DNA from: Mycobacterium basiliense | GTDB lineage: Bacteria > Actinomycetota > Actinomycetes > Mycobacteriales > Mycobacteriaceae | DNA length: 64,000 nucleotides | Direction of reading: 5' to 3' | Assembly: GCF_900292015.1 (NCBI RefSeq) | Contig: NZ_LR130759.1 | Span: 1,302,001-1,366,000 of the forward strand | Part shown: positions 42,275 to 51,883 of the stretch, in pieces | Numbering within the stretch: the stretch's first letter is position 1 | Layout of the letters: each line of letters starts with the position of its first letter | Position numbers and translations under genes: made by a program | Notes under the pieces: generated by a model | Database searches by the model: none | Seen by the model: only the letters and a program-made list of their open reading frames with translations | What the model was told of the DNA's origin: nothing

Positions 42275-43815
42275 GCCGATCGACAATCTGTCACGATCTG
42301 CGGCGAAAAGCCGAGCTCGTCGATCAGGATATGTCGGTCCACGATGTCGAGCGCCTTGTCAATTTCGTTGGCCTTCAGCAGCAGGTCGACGTCGCGCGCC
42401 AATTCGGCACAGGCGGGTGTGGGTGGTGGAATGGGGAGCTGCTCGGCCTCGCCGGGTTCGAGCTCCAAGATGCCGCCGCCGTAACTGCGGCCCATGATCT
42501 CGGCAAAAGCAAATGTCACGCTGTTGTGAAACGCGGTGGCCAGTGCGGTGGCGTCGAGCTGTGGCGGCGTTGCCTTGAGCCGGACCCGATGCACGGTGTC
42601 GGTGCTCGTTGCCGCCGCGGTGTTGACGGTCAGGCGCGGGGCGCGGTGAATCTGGCGCAGCATGAACAGGTCTGGGATCCATAGCGACGGTGTGCGCCAC
42701 CACGGCTTGCGGATGGAGCATTTGTAGCCGCGGTGGACGCCGGCGGCCTCGCCGGCTTCGATGTGCGCGACCAGGGCTGGGTCGGTGGGTTCGCGGGCAG
42801 CGTCAAGCAGCCAGGTGCGGTGCTGTGCGGCGACATCGCCGGCTCGGCAATCGAGGTCGTAGACCAGGCCGCGCAGTTGTGCGCTGCGTGAAACGAGGGG
42901 CACGCAATGCTGTTTTAGCCGCAATTGCCGGGCCTGGTCGTCGGTGAACGTGAAGAAGGTGTTGCGGCCCGTCACGATTCCGACGTCCACCTCGGCGACC
43001 CTGCCCAGGCTGGTCATGGTGTCGCACTGCCTGAGCGTGCGCAGCGTCTGGATCGCGGTGGGGCGGAGAAAGTATTTGGTCCACTTCTCCGATTCGTGCA
43101 TGAGCGCTGGAGCCGCCTCGCCACCGAAGTCGGTGCCGGCAAGAGCGTCTGCGTCGCGGAGATTGATCGTGCGGATCCGTGCGGTGCCACGGCCGACCAC
43201 GCCGCAGAACAACACGACCTCCTGCAGAACTCCGTCGAACACCAATCGTTCGAAGGTCACCAGCGTGATGTCACGGAAGCGGCTCAACAGAAATTGGCGC
43301 AATTGTTCGGCATAGGTGACCTGAAGCAGTTCGGCGGGTAGCACCAGACCCACCCGTCCGCCCTCGCGTACCAACGTGGTGCTTGCCACGACGAACGGAA
43401 CCCACGCGTTGGTCAGTCTGGTGGGGCGCAGGCCCGCGCGGCGCATTAGGTCCATTGCCGGAGATCGTTGGTCTGCCGGCCAGTTCCCGAACCGGATATA
43501 CGGCGGATTGCCTGCCACCCCATCCCAGCTGCCGCCCCTGGCGGTGCCGAGCCAGGTGAACAGGTCCTCGGTGTCCACTGGCGCGAACTTGCGTGCCTTG
43601 GCGGCCTCGTGCGCGACGAGTTCCACACCGCGGGCGTCACGACTGGCGCTGGCCAGTTCACGCAGGATTCGGCCGTCACCGCAGGAGGGATCTAGAATCT
43701 TGGGCCCGGCTTGCAGCACCCAGCGGGCAAGAAAGCGGGCCACCGGCGCCGGCGTGTAGTAGCCGCCGCGAACCTTGTCGGCCGACGCGGCGCTCTTGCC
43801 CGCGAACGTCTTCAT
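42229..43815 (-). CDS. mamA: Adenine DNA methyltransferase MamA
   Basis: This 528-residue N6-adenine methyltransferase has the SAM motif LDPSCGDGR (residues 41-49) and catalytic NPPY at 103-106, followed by a long target-recognition region. In M. tuberculosis MamA (Rv3263) methylates CTGGAG and affects expression of genes whose promoters overlap that site. No restriction endonuclease is seen nearby, so it appears as a solitary methyltransferase. It lies downstream of fbiB on the same strand, 28 bases after its stop. Confidence 0.9.
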   Translation of the reverse strand: MKTFAGKSAASADKVRGGYYTPAPVARFLARWVLQAGPKILDPSCGDGRILRELASASRDARGVELVAHEAAKARKFAPVDTEDLFTWLGTARGGSWDGVAGNPPYIRFGNWPADQRSPAMDLMRRAGLRPTRLTNAWVPFVVASTTLVREGGRVGLVLPAELLQVTYAEQLRQFLLSRFRDITLVTFERLVFDGVLQEVVLFCGVVGRGTARIRTINLRDADALAGTDFGGEAAPALMHESEKWTKYFLRPTAIQTLRTLRQCDTMTSLGRVAEVDVGIVTGRNTFFTFTDDQARQLRLKQHCVPLVSRSAQLRGLVYDLDCRAGDVAAQHRTWLLDAAREPTDPALVAHIEAGEAAGVHRGYKCSIRKPWWRTPSLWIPDLFMLRQIHRAPRLTVNTAAATSTDTVHRVRLKATPPQLDATALATAFHNSVTFAFAEIMGRSYGGGILELEPGEAEQLPIPPPTPACAELARDVDLLLKANEIDKALDIVDRHILIDELGFSPQIVTDCRSAWMTLRDRRTKRGAR

Positions 43816-43843
43816 GGCGTCCAGTACCGCCGCCTCATCCCGC

Positions 43844-45217
43844 TCACTTGCGGATCAACAAATCCCCGACGAGCGCCGGGTCGCGCGGTGCGGGTGGATC
43901 GGAACCATAGCCGATGGCGATGGCGCCCAGCGGCTCCCAGTCCGCCGGCAACCCCAGCTCTTCGCGAACCAGGTCGGCCGCGAAGATGGTCGAGCCGATC
44001 CAGCAACTACCCAGTCCGCGCACCGCCAGCGCGACCAGCAGGGCTTGCACGGCGGCTCCCACCGCGACGGTGAACATGGTGTGCTCGGCTTGGGTGCGGG
44101 CGGCGTCGGGGTAGGCATGTGCGCCTTCGGGCACCAGCATCGGGATGACGACTTCGGGAGCGTCGTAGAGGATCTGGCCGCGAGCCACCCGGCGTTCAAC
44201 GGCGTCGGCGGGCCGGCCGTCGCCGGCGAGATCGGCTCGCCACTTGTCCTTCATGCGATCGAGCAGCCGAGTGCGGGTGTCGTCGGTCTGCAGCCAGACG
44301 AACCGCACCGGCCGAGTGTGATGCGGGGCCGGCGCGGTGAGCGCCTCGGCGATGGCGGACTCGACGAGCTGCGCATCGACCGGTTGGTCGGCAAAGCTAC
44401 GGACCGACCGGCGCAACAGTTGGGCCTGCTGGCGGCCCAGGTCGATGGCCTCGGCGGTGCCCAACCAGAAGAGGTCGTCGGCGCCAGGCCGCAGCAGCTG
44501 TCGAGCCGTCGCGTCGGGGTCGCCCACCACATGTTCTGGAAGACCGCGAACCACCGCCACCGGCATCGCGGTCAGTTTGCCTTTGACCAGATCGGCGGCG
44601 GCGGCTACCTCGTCGGCAACCGCGATTTCGGTGACGACCAACTCGTTGCCATATCGGTCCACGGCACCCGAATAGTTGTGCAGCACCGCCAGGCCGGCGG
44701 CCCCGACCGCGGCGTCGATCTGCCCGTTACGCCAGGCGCGGCCCATGGTGTCGGTGACGACCACCGCGACAGTGACGCCCAGCCGCTCGCGCAGCCCGGC
44801 ACGCAGGGTGGCCGCACTGGCATCGGGATCGATTGGCAGCAAAGCGAGTTCGGATCTGCCCACGTTGGATCCGTCCACGCCGGCAGCGGCCTGCACCAGC
44901 CCGAGCCGGTTCTCGGTGATCAGGGTCCGGCCCTTGCGTGCCAGCACCCGCACCGCCTCATCGTCGACCAGCTTGCGACGTAGCTGATCTCGCTGCTCCG
45001 GGTCTTCGGGAGCCGCCACCAGCCGTCCCTCGCACTTGGACACCACCTTGCTGGTGACCACGACGACATCACCGTCGCGCAGCCACGGTGCGGCGGTCGC
45101 CACGGCCGCAACGAGATCGTCGCCGGGGCGGAAGTCGGGAAGGCCGGCAATGGGTAGAATCTGGATGGCCGAGGCGGTGCCGTGTTCGCCCGTCGGCGGC
45201 AGCTTGGCATCGGTCAC
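43844..45217 (-). CDS. fbiB: Coenzyme F420:L-glutamate ligase FbiB
   Basis: This 457-residue two-domain protein has an N-terminal F420:gamma-glutamyl ligase domain ([17 protein letters not shown], then [17 protein letters not shown]) and a C-terminal nitroreductase-like FMN domain ([11 protein letters not shown] near residue 270). It adds the polyglutamate tail to F420 and reduces dehydro-F420. The GTG at 45217 overlaps the fbiA stop by four bases. Loss-of-function changes in fbiA/fbiB are linked to nitroimidazole resistance in M. tuberculosis. Confidence 0.95.
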   Translation of the reverse strand: MTDAKLPPTGEHGTASAIQILPIAGLPDFRPGDDLVAAVATAAPWLRDGDVVVVTSKVVSKCEGRLVAAPEDPEQRDQLRRKLVDDEAVRVLARKGRTLITENRLGLVQAAAGVDGSNVGRSELALLPIDPDASAATLRAGLRERLGVTVAVVVTDTMGRAWRNGQIDAAVGAAGLAVLHNYSGAVDRYGNELVVTEIAVADEVAAAADLVKGKLTAMPVAVVRGLPEHVVGDPDATARQLLRPGADDLFWLGTAEAIDLGRQQAQLLRRSVRSFADQPVDAQLVESAIAEALTAPAPHHTRPVRFVWLQTDDTRTRLLDRMKDKWRADLAGDGRPADAVERRVARGQILYDAPEVVIPMLVPEGAHAYPDAARTQAEHTMFTVAVGAAVQALLVALAVRGLGSCWIGSTIFAADLVREELGLPADWEPLGAIAIGYGSDPPAPRDPALVGDLLIRK

Positions 45218-46203
45218 GGCGCCACACCCATCAGGTCGAACCCGGCTCGCACCATGGCGGCCGTTGCCTTCGGGTCGCTCATCAGCAGGGGTATCGATGC
45301 CACCGCGACGCCTTCGATGTCGGCGCTGTCGCCCTCGGCGACCAGCCAGCCATCGAGGATCCCGGTGGCGCTGCGGGCCCCATAGTGCCGGCCAACCGCC
45401 GCGGCGGTGGAATCCACTCCGATCACCGAGAGGCATGCATCAGCCATGCCACGCAATGGTTTTCCGTCGATGATCGGCGAGTAGCCGACGATCGGAGCGG
45501 TGGTGGCCCGCAGCGCGGCACGCATACCGGGCACCGCCAGGATGGCGCCGATGCTAACCACTGGGTTGGACGGTGCCAGCATGACGAGGTCGGCTGCCTT
45601 TATCGCTTCTACCGCTTCGGTTGTGGCGCTGGCTTTTTCGGCGCCGACGTAGGCGAAGCTGTGCGTGGGCAGCTGGGCGCGATAGCGCACCCACCACTCC
45701 TGAAAGTGGATGGCCCGAGGCGAATTATCCACGGGGTCAGTAATTACCGCATGAGTCTCGCAACGATCGTTGCTGGCGGGAAGCAGCGTCGCGCCGGGCC
45801 GCCAGCGGTCGCACAGCGCCGTGGTGACCTGCGAAAGCGGGTAGCCGGCCCCCAGCATCTGGGTGCGCACCAGGTGCGTGGCCAGGTCCCGGTCGCCGAG
45901 TTGGAACCAGTCGGGTTGCACGCCGTAGTGCGCGAGTTCCTCTCTGGCGTGCCAGGTTTCGTCACGGTGGCCCCAGCCGCGTTCCGGATCGACGCCGCCA
46001 CCCAGGGTGTACATGCAGGTGTCCAGGTCGGGGCAGATACGCAGCCCGTGGATCCAGGCGTCGTCGCCGATGTTGACTATTGCGGTCAATTCGTGCCGCG
46101 CGTCATCGTCGGGTGTGGCAAACTGGCCCAGGTCCAGTAAGTGCTGGACCCCGAGTAGGAAGCGGGCGCCGCCGACTCCGCCGACCAGAACGGTGACCTT
46201 CAC
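45214..46203 (-). CDS. fbiA: Phosphoenolpyruvyl/phospholactate transferase FbiA
   Basis: FbiA joins EPPG to FO in F420 synthesis, giving dehydro-F420-0 in mycobacteria. The N-terminal [16 protein letters not shown] is the diagnostic substrate-binding start, and [11 protein letters not shown] lies further in. The GTG at 46203 begins exactly at that segment; longer frames run into the whiB2 upstream region. The protein is 329 residues. It is coupled to fbiB by a four-base overlap. Confidence 0.95.
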   Translation of the reverse strand: MKVTVLVGGVGGARFLLGVQHLLDLGQFATPDDDARHELTAIVNIGDDAWIHGLRICPDLDTCMYTLGGGVDPERGWGHRDETWHAREELAHYGVQPDWFQLGDRDLATHLVRTQMLGAGYPLSQVTTALCDRWRPGATLLPASNDRCETHAVITDPVDNSPRAIHFQEWWVRYRAQLPTHSFAYVGAEKASATTEAVEAIKAADLVMLAPSNPVVSIGAILAVPGMRAALRATTAPIVGYSPIIDGKPLRGMADACLSVIGVDSTAAAVGRHYGARSATGILDGWLVAEGDSADIEGVAVASIPLLMSDPKATAAMVRAGFDLMGVAP

Positions 46204-46549
46204 ATCGCAGGACAGTACCTGCCGGCGGCGGAGCGCTCGTGGGCCGCTAGGGTAGCCCGGGACAAAGCTGGGCCATGCCCGCTTCACCCACTGTGATGAG
46301 ATCCACTCGACACGCCGAAGGCTCAACTGAAACAGAATCGCGGAAATTCGATCACGAGATGATATGGAAATGCGCCGAAGTGCTTGACCAGGCTGGCCAA
46401 GCCGTGTCTAATCACATCAGTGTCATTTCCCGGTTGGCCGGCCGGTTTCGGTGTCGCAGACCGAGATTCGATCACTAGTTCGAATTGGGTTAGCTGCACA
46501 TCAAAACAGTGGGAAACCATTTCAGTACCTATTAGGAGGAGGCGGAGGC
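46204..46549. other. Divergent regulatory region fbiA / whiB2
   Basis: This 346-base stretch has no convincing gene. Its right end is a purine-rich ribosome site (AGGAGGAGGCGGAGG, about 46533-46547). The middle holds a GGCCGGCC palindrome near 46437. No promoter box could be fixed with confidence. The long leader is consistent with complex control of whiB2. Confidence 0.45.
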
Positions 46550-46945
46550 ATGCCCTATGAGCACCTTCGGGGCGTAATGGGAGGCACACCGCACACCGTT
46601 GCCGGTTCGGCTGTCGATGCGATGACAGTGCCATCGATGGAAATTGGTCGACCGCATTTGAGTTTGGTTCCCGATGCGCCCGCCGCATTCGAGCCCGAAC
46701 CCCTGCCGGTCTCCGCAGAACCGCCGAGTGAGCAATGGCAAGACCGTGCCCTTTGTGCGCAAACGGATCCCGAGGCGTTTTTCCCGGAGAAGGGTGGCTC
46801 CACCCGGGAGGCTAAGAAGATCTGCCTGGGGTGCGAGGTGCGCCATGAGTGCCTGGAGTACGCGCTGGCGCACGACGAGCGTTTCGGCATCTGGGGTGGC
46901 TTGTCCGAGCGCGAGCGTCGACGCCTCAAACGCGGCATCATCTGA
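46550..46945 (+). CDS. whiB2: Iron-sulfur transcriptional regulator WhiB2
   Basis: This Wbl protein binds a [4Fe-4S] cluster through Cys69, Cys92, Cys95 and Cys101, has the GIWGG turn at residues 113-117 and ends in the basic RERRRLKRG helix. WhiB2 (WhmD in M. smegmatis) is needed for septation and cell division. The start at 46550 has a very strong purine-rich ribosome site and gives 131 residues. M. tuberculosis WhiB2 is annotated from a later start at 89 residues, so the N-terminal 42 residues may have been missed there or may be specific to this group. Confidence 0.94.
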   Translation: MPYEHLRGVMGGTPHTVAGSAVDAMTVPSMEIGRPHLSLVPDAPAAFEPEPLPVSAEPPSEQWQDRALCAQTDPEAFFPEKGGSTREAKKICLGCEVRHECLEYALAHDERFGIWGGLSERERRRLKRGII

Positions 46946-46977
46946 TCCGAGTCCAGCCCGACCGGCGGGACGGCCGG

Positions 46978-47484
46978 TCAGTCGTCGTCGATCGTCGGAT
47001 CGATGACCGTGGGATCTACGTCCAGGTAAATTGCCACCTGGGCCACCAGAATCTCATGAAGCAATTCGCCAAGCTCGAGCGTGTCTTTTGCGCGCCGCTC
47101 GATTGGCTTGCGGAACAAGACAATTCGCGCCCGTGTAGCGTTTCCGCGGACATCGACCCCAGCCGGGATCAGCCGGGCCAGCGCGATCGGACCGTCCGCA
47201 ATGACCTCCGGTGGCCACTGCACACTCTCCGGGTCCTTGGCCGCGATGCGGGGAATCTCATCGACCGCGATGTCCAGTTCGGACACCCGATCCTGCCAAC
47301 GACGCTCGATGGGTTCGTAGGCCTCCAGAACCGCCATATCAAACCGTTCGGCCCGGCTACGCCATCCGGGCACCGTCGGCGGCAGCAGCGGACCTCGCAA
47401 ATCGCGGCCCCGACGCCTCGGTCGACGCGATGCGGATCTGCCGTCTGGCCGACCGCTGCGTCCGAAGCTGCGGGAATCGCTCAC
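46978..47484 (-). CDS. Zincin-like/metallopeptidase-family protein (Rv3259-like), active site doubtful
   Basis: The conserved part (about 120 residues from MAVLEAYEPIERRWQDRV) matches M. tuberculosis Rv3259, annotated as a metallopeptidase-family protein. The expected HExxH reads HEILVAQVA, so the second His is missing and protease activity is uncertain. The N-terminus is Arg-rich. The start is not certain: GTG at 47484 gives 168 residues; an ATG at 47508 and a TTG near 47400 are also possible. It diverges from the DUF3499 gene. No function is assigned. Confidence 0.72.
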   Translation of the reverse strand: MSDSRSFGRSGRPDGRSASRRPRRRGRDLRGPLLPPTVPGWRSRAERFDMAVLEAYEPIERRWQDRVSELDIAVDEIPRIAAKDPESVQWPPEVIADGPIALARLIPAGVDVRGNATRARIVLFRKPIERRAKDTLELGELLHEILVAQVAIYLDVDPTVIDPTIDDD

Positions 47485-47573
47485 GCGCCGATGGTAACGG
47501 TTGTACATCGCGCTCCGAACGGTTGCGCGTGTCCGACACTTCGGCGGGGTTTCCGCACGATAGCCTTTCGATC

Positions 47574-48029
47574 GTGAACGTACCCCGTCGCTGTTGCCGG
47601 CCCGGGTGTCCGCACTATGCAGTGGCAACGTTGACGTTTGTCTACTCGGATTCGACGGCGGTGGTCGGTCCGCTCGCCACTGCGCGGGAACCGCACTCCT
47701 GGGATCTATGCGTGGGACATGCCGGGCGTATCACGGCTCCGCGCGGGTGGGAATTGGTTCGGCACGCCGGGCCGCTACCCACCCATCCCGATGAAGACGA
47801 CCTGGTGGCGCTGGCCGACGCGGTGCGCGAGGGCGGCCCAGACGCGGAGACGTCCTACGCGGGCAGGGATGGTGCACGGTTGAACGGCTACGACGGATTT
47901 GCCGACCCCGTCGTACAGCATGCCGGGGCGCACGCCACCGCGCCGAGTGGCGGCGTGTTCGCACCGTCCGAACCACGCTCCGGACGCCGTCGCGGACACC
48001 TGCGGGTTTTACCCGACCCCGCTGACTAG
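47574..48029 (+). CDS. DUF3499 family protein with Cys-rich N-terminus
   Basis: The 151-residue protein begins VNVPRRCCRPGCPHYAVATL and continues with a strand carrying YSDSTAVVGPL; a later CVGHAGRITAPRGWELVRH fits the DUF3499 domain, which is limited to actinobacteria. The cysteine and histidine residues (CCxxxC, CxxH) are arranged like a small metal-binding site. The C-terminal third is low-complexity. It lies 107 bases upstream of pmmA on the same strand. The GTG at 47574 is the only start that begins at the conserved region. The function is unknown; the M. tuberculosis gene is Rv3258c. Confidence 0.85.
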   Translation: MNVPRRCCRPGCPHYAVATLTFVYSDSTAVVGPLATAREPHSWDLCVGHAGRITAPRGWELVRHAGPLPTHPDEDDLVALADAVREGGPDAETSYAGRDGARLNGYDGFADPVVQHAGAHATAPSGGVFAPSEPRSGRRRGHLRVLPDPAD

Positions 48030-48136
48030 CCGCGGGCGGTGACCAGACGGTTCGAGACCGTTGGGGTCCGCACTGTTGGTGGGCGGATAGGCTGGCGGAC
48101 AACAGCCGAAGAAAACTAGGTCGTCAGGAGCCCGCC

Positions 48137-49540
48137 ATGTCTTGGCCCGCCGCGGCTATCAATCGTGTCATCAAGGCATACGACGTTCGCGGGTTGGTCG
48201 GTGAGGAGATCGATGAATCGCTCACGGCCGATATCGGCGCCGCGTTCGCTCGATTGATGGCTGTCGAAGGTGCGCGCCAGGTGGTGATCGGCCACGATAT
48301 GCGCGATAGCTCACCGTCGTTGGCTGCCGCGTTCGCAAACGGGGTGACCGGCCAGGGCCTGGACGTGCTGCGGGTCGGTCTGGCGTCTACCGATCAGCTT
48401 TATTTCGCCTCAGGCAATCTGGATTGTCCCGGCGCCATGTTTACCGCCAGCCACAATCCGGCGGCCTACAACGGCATCAAGCTGTGCCGGGCCGGCGCCA
48501 AACCGGTGGGCGCCGACACCGGGCTGAACGCCATCCGTGAGGATCTTATCGACGCTGAGCCGGTGGCCGCGGGCGATGGATTGGTGGGGACGATTGCCGA
48601 CAAGGATGTGCTCGGCGACTACGGGGTGTTCTTACGATCGCTGGTGAACACCGACGGGTTGCGGCCACTGCGGGTGGCCGTGGACGCCGGCAACGGCATG
48701 GCCGGCCACACCGCTCCTGCGGTGCTCGGTCCGATCGACTCGATCACCTTATTGCCGTTGTACTTTGAGCTCGACGGATCCTTCCCGAACCATGAGGCAA
48801 ACCCGCTTGATCCGGCGAACTTGGTGGACCTACAGGCGTACGTGCGTGAAACCGGCGCGGATATCGGATTGGCTTTCGACGGAGACGCTGACCGCTGCTT
48901 TGTGGTAGATGAACGTGGCGAGCCGGTCTCGCCGTCCACGGTGACCAGCCTGGTGGCCGCGCGCGAACTCAAGCGAGAGATCGGGGCCACCGTAATCCAC
49001 AACGTGATCACCTCGCGTGCGGTGCCAGAACTGGTCATCGAACGCGGCGGCACGCCACTGCGTTCGCGCGTAGGGCACTCCTACATCAAGGCGCTGATGG
49101 CCGATACCGGCGCGATATTCGGTGGCGAACACTCAGCGCACTACTACTTCCGTGACTTCTGGGGCGCCGATTCCGGAATGCTGGCCGCACTGTACGTGCT
49201 GGCCGCCCTTGGCGAGCAGGGCCGGCCATTGTCGGAACTCACCGCCGACTATCAACGCTATGCATCGTCCGGCGAGATCAACTTTCGGGTGGCCGACGCA
49301 TCGTTATGTGTGGATGCGGTACTGAAGTCCTTTGGTACCGGGATCGTCGCCATCGACCGTTTGGACGGGGTGACGGTGGACTTGGGTGGCGACAGCTGGT
49401 TCAACCTGCGTAGCTCCAACACCGAGCCCTTGCTGCGGCTCAACGTGGAGGCGCGCACCGGTGATGATGTCGACGCGCTGGTTCGGCAGGTCAGCGACGA
49501 GATCGCCGCCCAGCAACCGGGGGGAGAGACGGGAACGTGA
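48137..49540 (+). CDS. pmmA: Phosphomannomutase PmmA
   Basis: This alpha-D-phosphohexomutase of 467 residues converts mannose-6-phosphate to mannose-1-phosphate. The phosphoserine is Ser105 in FTASHNPAAYNG, the metal site DGDADR is at 248-253, and the phosphate-binding loop RSSNTEP is near the C-terminus. A CAGGAG ribosome site precedes the ATG. It forms a cluster with manA and a SIS-domain gene, and the product feeds manB, 7 kb away. Confidence 0.95.
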   Translation: MSWPAAAINRVIKAYDVRGLVGEEIDESLTADIGAAFARLMAVEGARQVVIGHDMRDSSPSLAAAFANGVTGQGLDVLRVGLASTDQLYFASGNLDCPGAMFTASHNPAAYNGIKLCRAGAKPVGADTGLNAIREDLIDAEPVAAGDGLVGTIADKDVLGDYGVFLRSLVNTDGLRPLRVAVDAGNGMAGHTAPAVLGPIDSITLLPLYFELDGSFPNHEANPLDPANLVDLQAYVRETGADIGLAFDGDADRCFVVDERGEPVSPSTVTSLVAARELKREIGATVIHNVITSRAVPELVIERGGTPLRSRVGHSYIKALMADTGAIFGGEHSAHYYFRDFWGADSGMLAALYVLAALGEQGRPLSELTADYQRYASSGEINFRVADASLCVDAVLKSFGTGIVAIDRLDGVTVDLGGDSWFNLRSSNTEPLLRLNVEARTGDDVDALVRQVSDEIAAQQPGGETGT

Positions 49541-50649
49541 ACGCCACCCAGGCGATCGATCTCGAAGACACCGATGGCCTGATTGCTGCGGATCGGGAAG
49601 GCCTGCTGCGAGCCGCATCGACCGCGGGTGCACACGTGCGTGCCGTTGCCGCCGCTCGAGACGAGGGCGAACTCGACTCACTGCACGGCCACGACCGGCC
49701 CCGCACGGTGATTTGGGTGGCCGGCCGGGGTACCGCCGAAGCGGCGGGGGTCATGCTGGCCGCTACCTTGGGTGCGGCGGCCAGTGCGCCGATCGTGATC
49801 GCGCGCGAAGCGCCACCCTGGGTCGGGCCGCTGGACGTGGTGGTCGTTGCCGGTGACGACCCGTGTGATCCCGCTCTGGTCACCGCCACCGCGACCGGCG
49901 TGCGCCGCGGGGCGAGGGTGGTCGTGGTGGCTCCGTACCAGGGGCCGCTGCGCGACTGCTCGGCCGGCCGGGTTGCGGTGTTGGCGCCACGGTTGCCGGT
50001 ACCAGACGCATTCGGATTCTCCCGGTACCTGGCCGCCGGGTTGGCCGTGCTCAGGACGGTTGATCACCGGCTGAGTATCGACCTGTCATCGCTCGCCGAC
50101 GAGCTTGATGCCGAGGCACTCCGTAACGGTGCCGGCCGCGAGGTGTTCACCAACCCAGCCAAGACGCTTGCCGCCCGCATCACCGGCCGCCGGGTCGCTT
50201 TGGTTGGCGACAACGCCGCCACACTGGCGCTGGCCAGACACGGCAGTTCGGTGTTGTTGCGGGTCGCGCATCAGGTGGCCGCGGCCAGCTGGCTGGCCGA
50301 CGCGATGGTGGCACTGCGGACGGGTATGACGTCGGGCGTCGGCGATGACGGCTACTCGGCGAATGCGCTATTCCATGATGAGCAGATCGACGGACCGCTG
50401 CCCGAGCGGATGCGGGTGCTGGCGCTGACGTTGGCCGAGGAGCGGGCGGTCGTGGGCGCTCGGGTTGCCGGGCTTAGTGACGTCTATGTGGTGGCGGCGG
50501 AGGATGCGGCACAGGTCCCGGGTGTGCCCGGTGCCCTCGCCGGGTCGGATGGGGCGATGACCGGCACACAACAGGCCGAGCAGCAACTGGCAGTATTGGC
50601 CGTTCGGCTGGAGATGGCCGCGGTGTATCAGCGACTCGTGCGGGGATAG
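49537..50649 (+). CDS. SIS-domain protein between pmmA and manA (Rv3256c-like)
   Basis: The 370-residue protein has a sugar-isomerase-type fold, with IWVAGRGTAEAAGVMLAATLG as the nearest sugar-phosphate loop and VVVAGDDPCDPALVTAT and ARVVVVAPYQG following. It resembles TobH or the bifunctional phosphoglucose/phosphomannose isomerase family but lacks clear catalytic residues. A GTG start overlaps the pmmA stop by four bases, so it is made with PmmA; manA follows after seven bases. A sugar-phosphate-sensing role in GDP-mannose supply is inferred from context. Confidence 0.82.
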   Translation: MNATQAIDLEDTDGLIAADREGLLRAASTAGAHVRAVAAARDEGELDSLHGHDRPRTVIWVAGRGTAEAAGVMLAATLGAAASAPIVIAREAPPWVGPLDVVVVAGDDPCDPALVTATATGVRRGARVVVVAPYQGPLRDCSAGRVAVLAPRLPVPDAFGFSRYLAAGLAVLRTVDHRLSIDLSSLADELDAEALRNGAGREVFTNPAKTLAARITGRRVALVGDNAATLALARHGSSVLLRVAHQVAAASWLADAMVALRTGMTSGVGDDGYSANALFHDEQIDGPLPERMRVLALTLAEERAVVGARVAGLSDVYVVAAEDAAQVPGVPGALAGSDGAMTGTQQAEQQLAVLAVRLEMAAVYQRLVRG

Positions 50650-50656
50650 GTAGAAA

Positions 50657-51883
50657 GTGGAACTGCTACGCGGAGCGTTACGGACGTACGCCTGGGGATC
50701 GCGCACCGCCATCGCTGAGTTCACCGGGAGGCCGGTGCCGGCGGCCCACCCCGAGGCTGAACTCTGGTTTGGCGCGCACCCGGGGGACCCGGCCTGGTTG
50801 GAAACCGAGAACGGCGAAACCTCGCTGCTTGAAGCGTTGTCCGCCGATCCGGAGGGACAACTCGGTCCCGGCTCGCGGGCGCGGTTCGGCGATGTGCTCC
50901 CGTTCCTGGTCAAGGTGCTTGCCGCCGACGAACCACTATCGTTGCAGGCGCATCCCAGCGCCGAGCAGGCGGTCGAGGGCTACCGGCGTGAGGAACGGCT
51001 TGGCATTCCGGTGTCCTCACCGGTCCGCAACTATCGCGACACCAGCCACAAGCCGGAGTTGCTGGTGGCACTGCAGCCCTTTACGGCGCTCGCCGGATTC
51101 CGGCCGGCGGCTCGCACCAGCGAGCTGTTGCAGGCGCTGGCCGTGTCCGACCTCGACCCGTTCATCGATTTGCTGAGCGACCAGTCCGACGCTGACGGTT
51201 TGCGCGCGCTGTTCACCACCTGGATCACCGCGCCGCAGCCCGATATCGACGTGCTGGTGCCGGCCGTGCTCGACGGGGCCATTCACTATGTCAGCTCTGG
51301 CGCTATGGAATTCCAGTCCGAAGCCAAGACGGTACTTGAACTGGGTGAGCGCTATCCCGGTGACGCCGGCGTGCTGGCAGCGTTGTTGCTTAACTGCATC
51401 AGCCTGTCTCCCGGCGAGGCGATATTTCTGCCGGCCGGCAATTTGCATGCCTATATGCGGGGTTTTGCCCTTGAGGTAATGGCCAACTCCGACAACGTCT
51501 TACGAGGCGGACTCACCCCCAAACACGTCGATGTGCCGGAGCTGTTGCGGGTGCTCGATTTCACCCCGACCGCCGAGTCCGAGCTGCGGCCAGCGGTCCG
51601 CCACGACGGGCTGGAGCTGATCTATGACACCCCGACCGACGAGTTCGCAGTCGCGCTGTTGGCGCTCGACGGTGATCATGTCGGCCACGAGATCGATGCA
51701 TCCTGCAGCCACGACGGTCCCCAGATCTTGTTGTGCACGGAAGGTTCGACGATGGTGCACGGGAAGTCCAAGTCGCTGTTGCTCGAACATGGCCAGGCCG
51801 CTTGGGTAGCCGCCGACGACGGACCGATCCGGCTGCTGGCATCGGAACCGGCCAAGCTGTTTAGGGCGACGGTTGGGCTGTGA
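50657..51883 (+). CDS. manA: Mannose-6-phosphate isomerase ManA
   Basis: This type I phosphomannose isomerase has 408 residues, the same as Rv3255c. Zinc ligands come from SLQAHPS (Gln and His) and from HKPELL (Glu) near residues 100-140, with the GNLHAYMRG His further on. The enzyme links fructose-6-phosphate to mannose-6-phosphate, the entry to GDP-mannose. The start is GTG, seven bases after the SIS-domain gene. The last 23 bases overlap the convergent FAD monooxygenase gene. Confidence 0.95.
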   Translation: MELLRGALRTYAWGSRTAIAEFTGRPVPAAHPEAELWFGAHPGDPAWLETENGETSLLEALSADPEGQLGPGSRARFGDVLPFLVKVLAADEPLSLQAHPSAEQAVEGYRREERLGIPVSSPVRNYRDTSHKPELLVALQPFTALAGFRPAARTSELLQALAVSDLDPFIDLLSDQSDADGLRALFTTWITAPQPDIDVLVPAVLDGAIHYVSSGAMEFQSEAKTVLELGERYPGDAGVLAALLLNCISLSPGEAIFLPAGNLHAYMRGFALEVMANSDNVLRGGLTPKHVDVPELLRVLDFTPTAESELRPAVRHDGLELIYDTPTDEFAVALLALDGDHVGHEIDASCSHDGPQILLCTEGSTMVHGKSKSLLLEHGQAAWVAADDGPIRLLASEPAKLFRATVGL

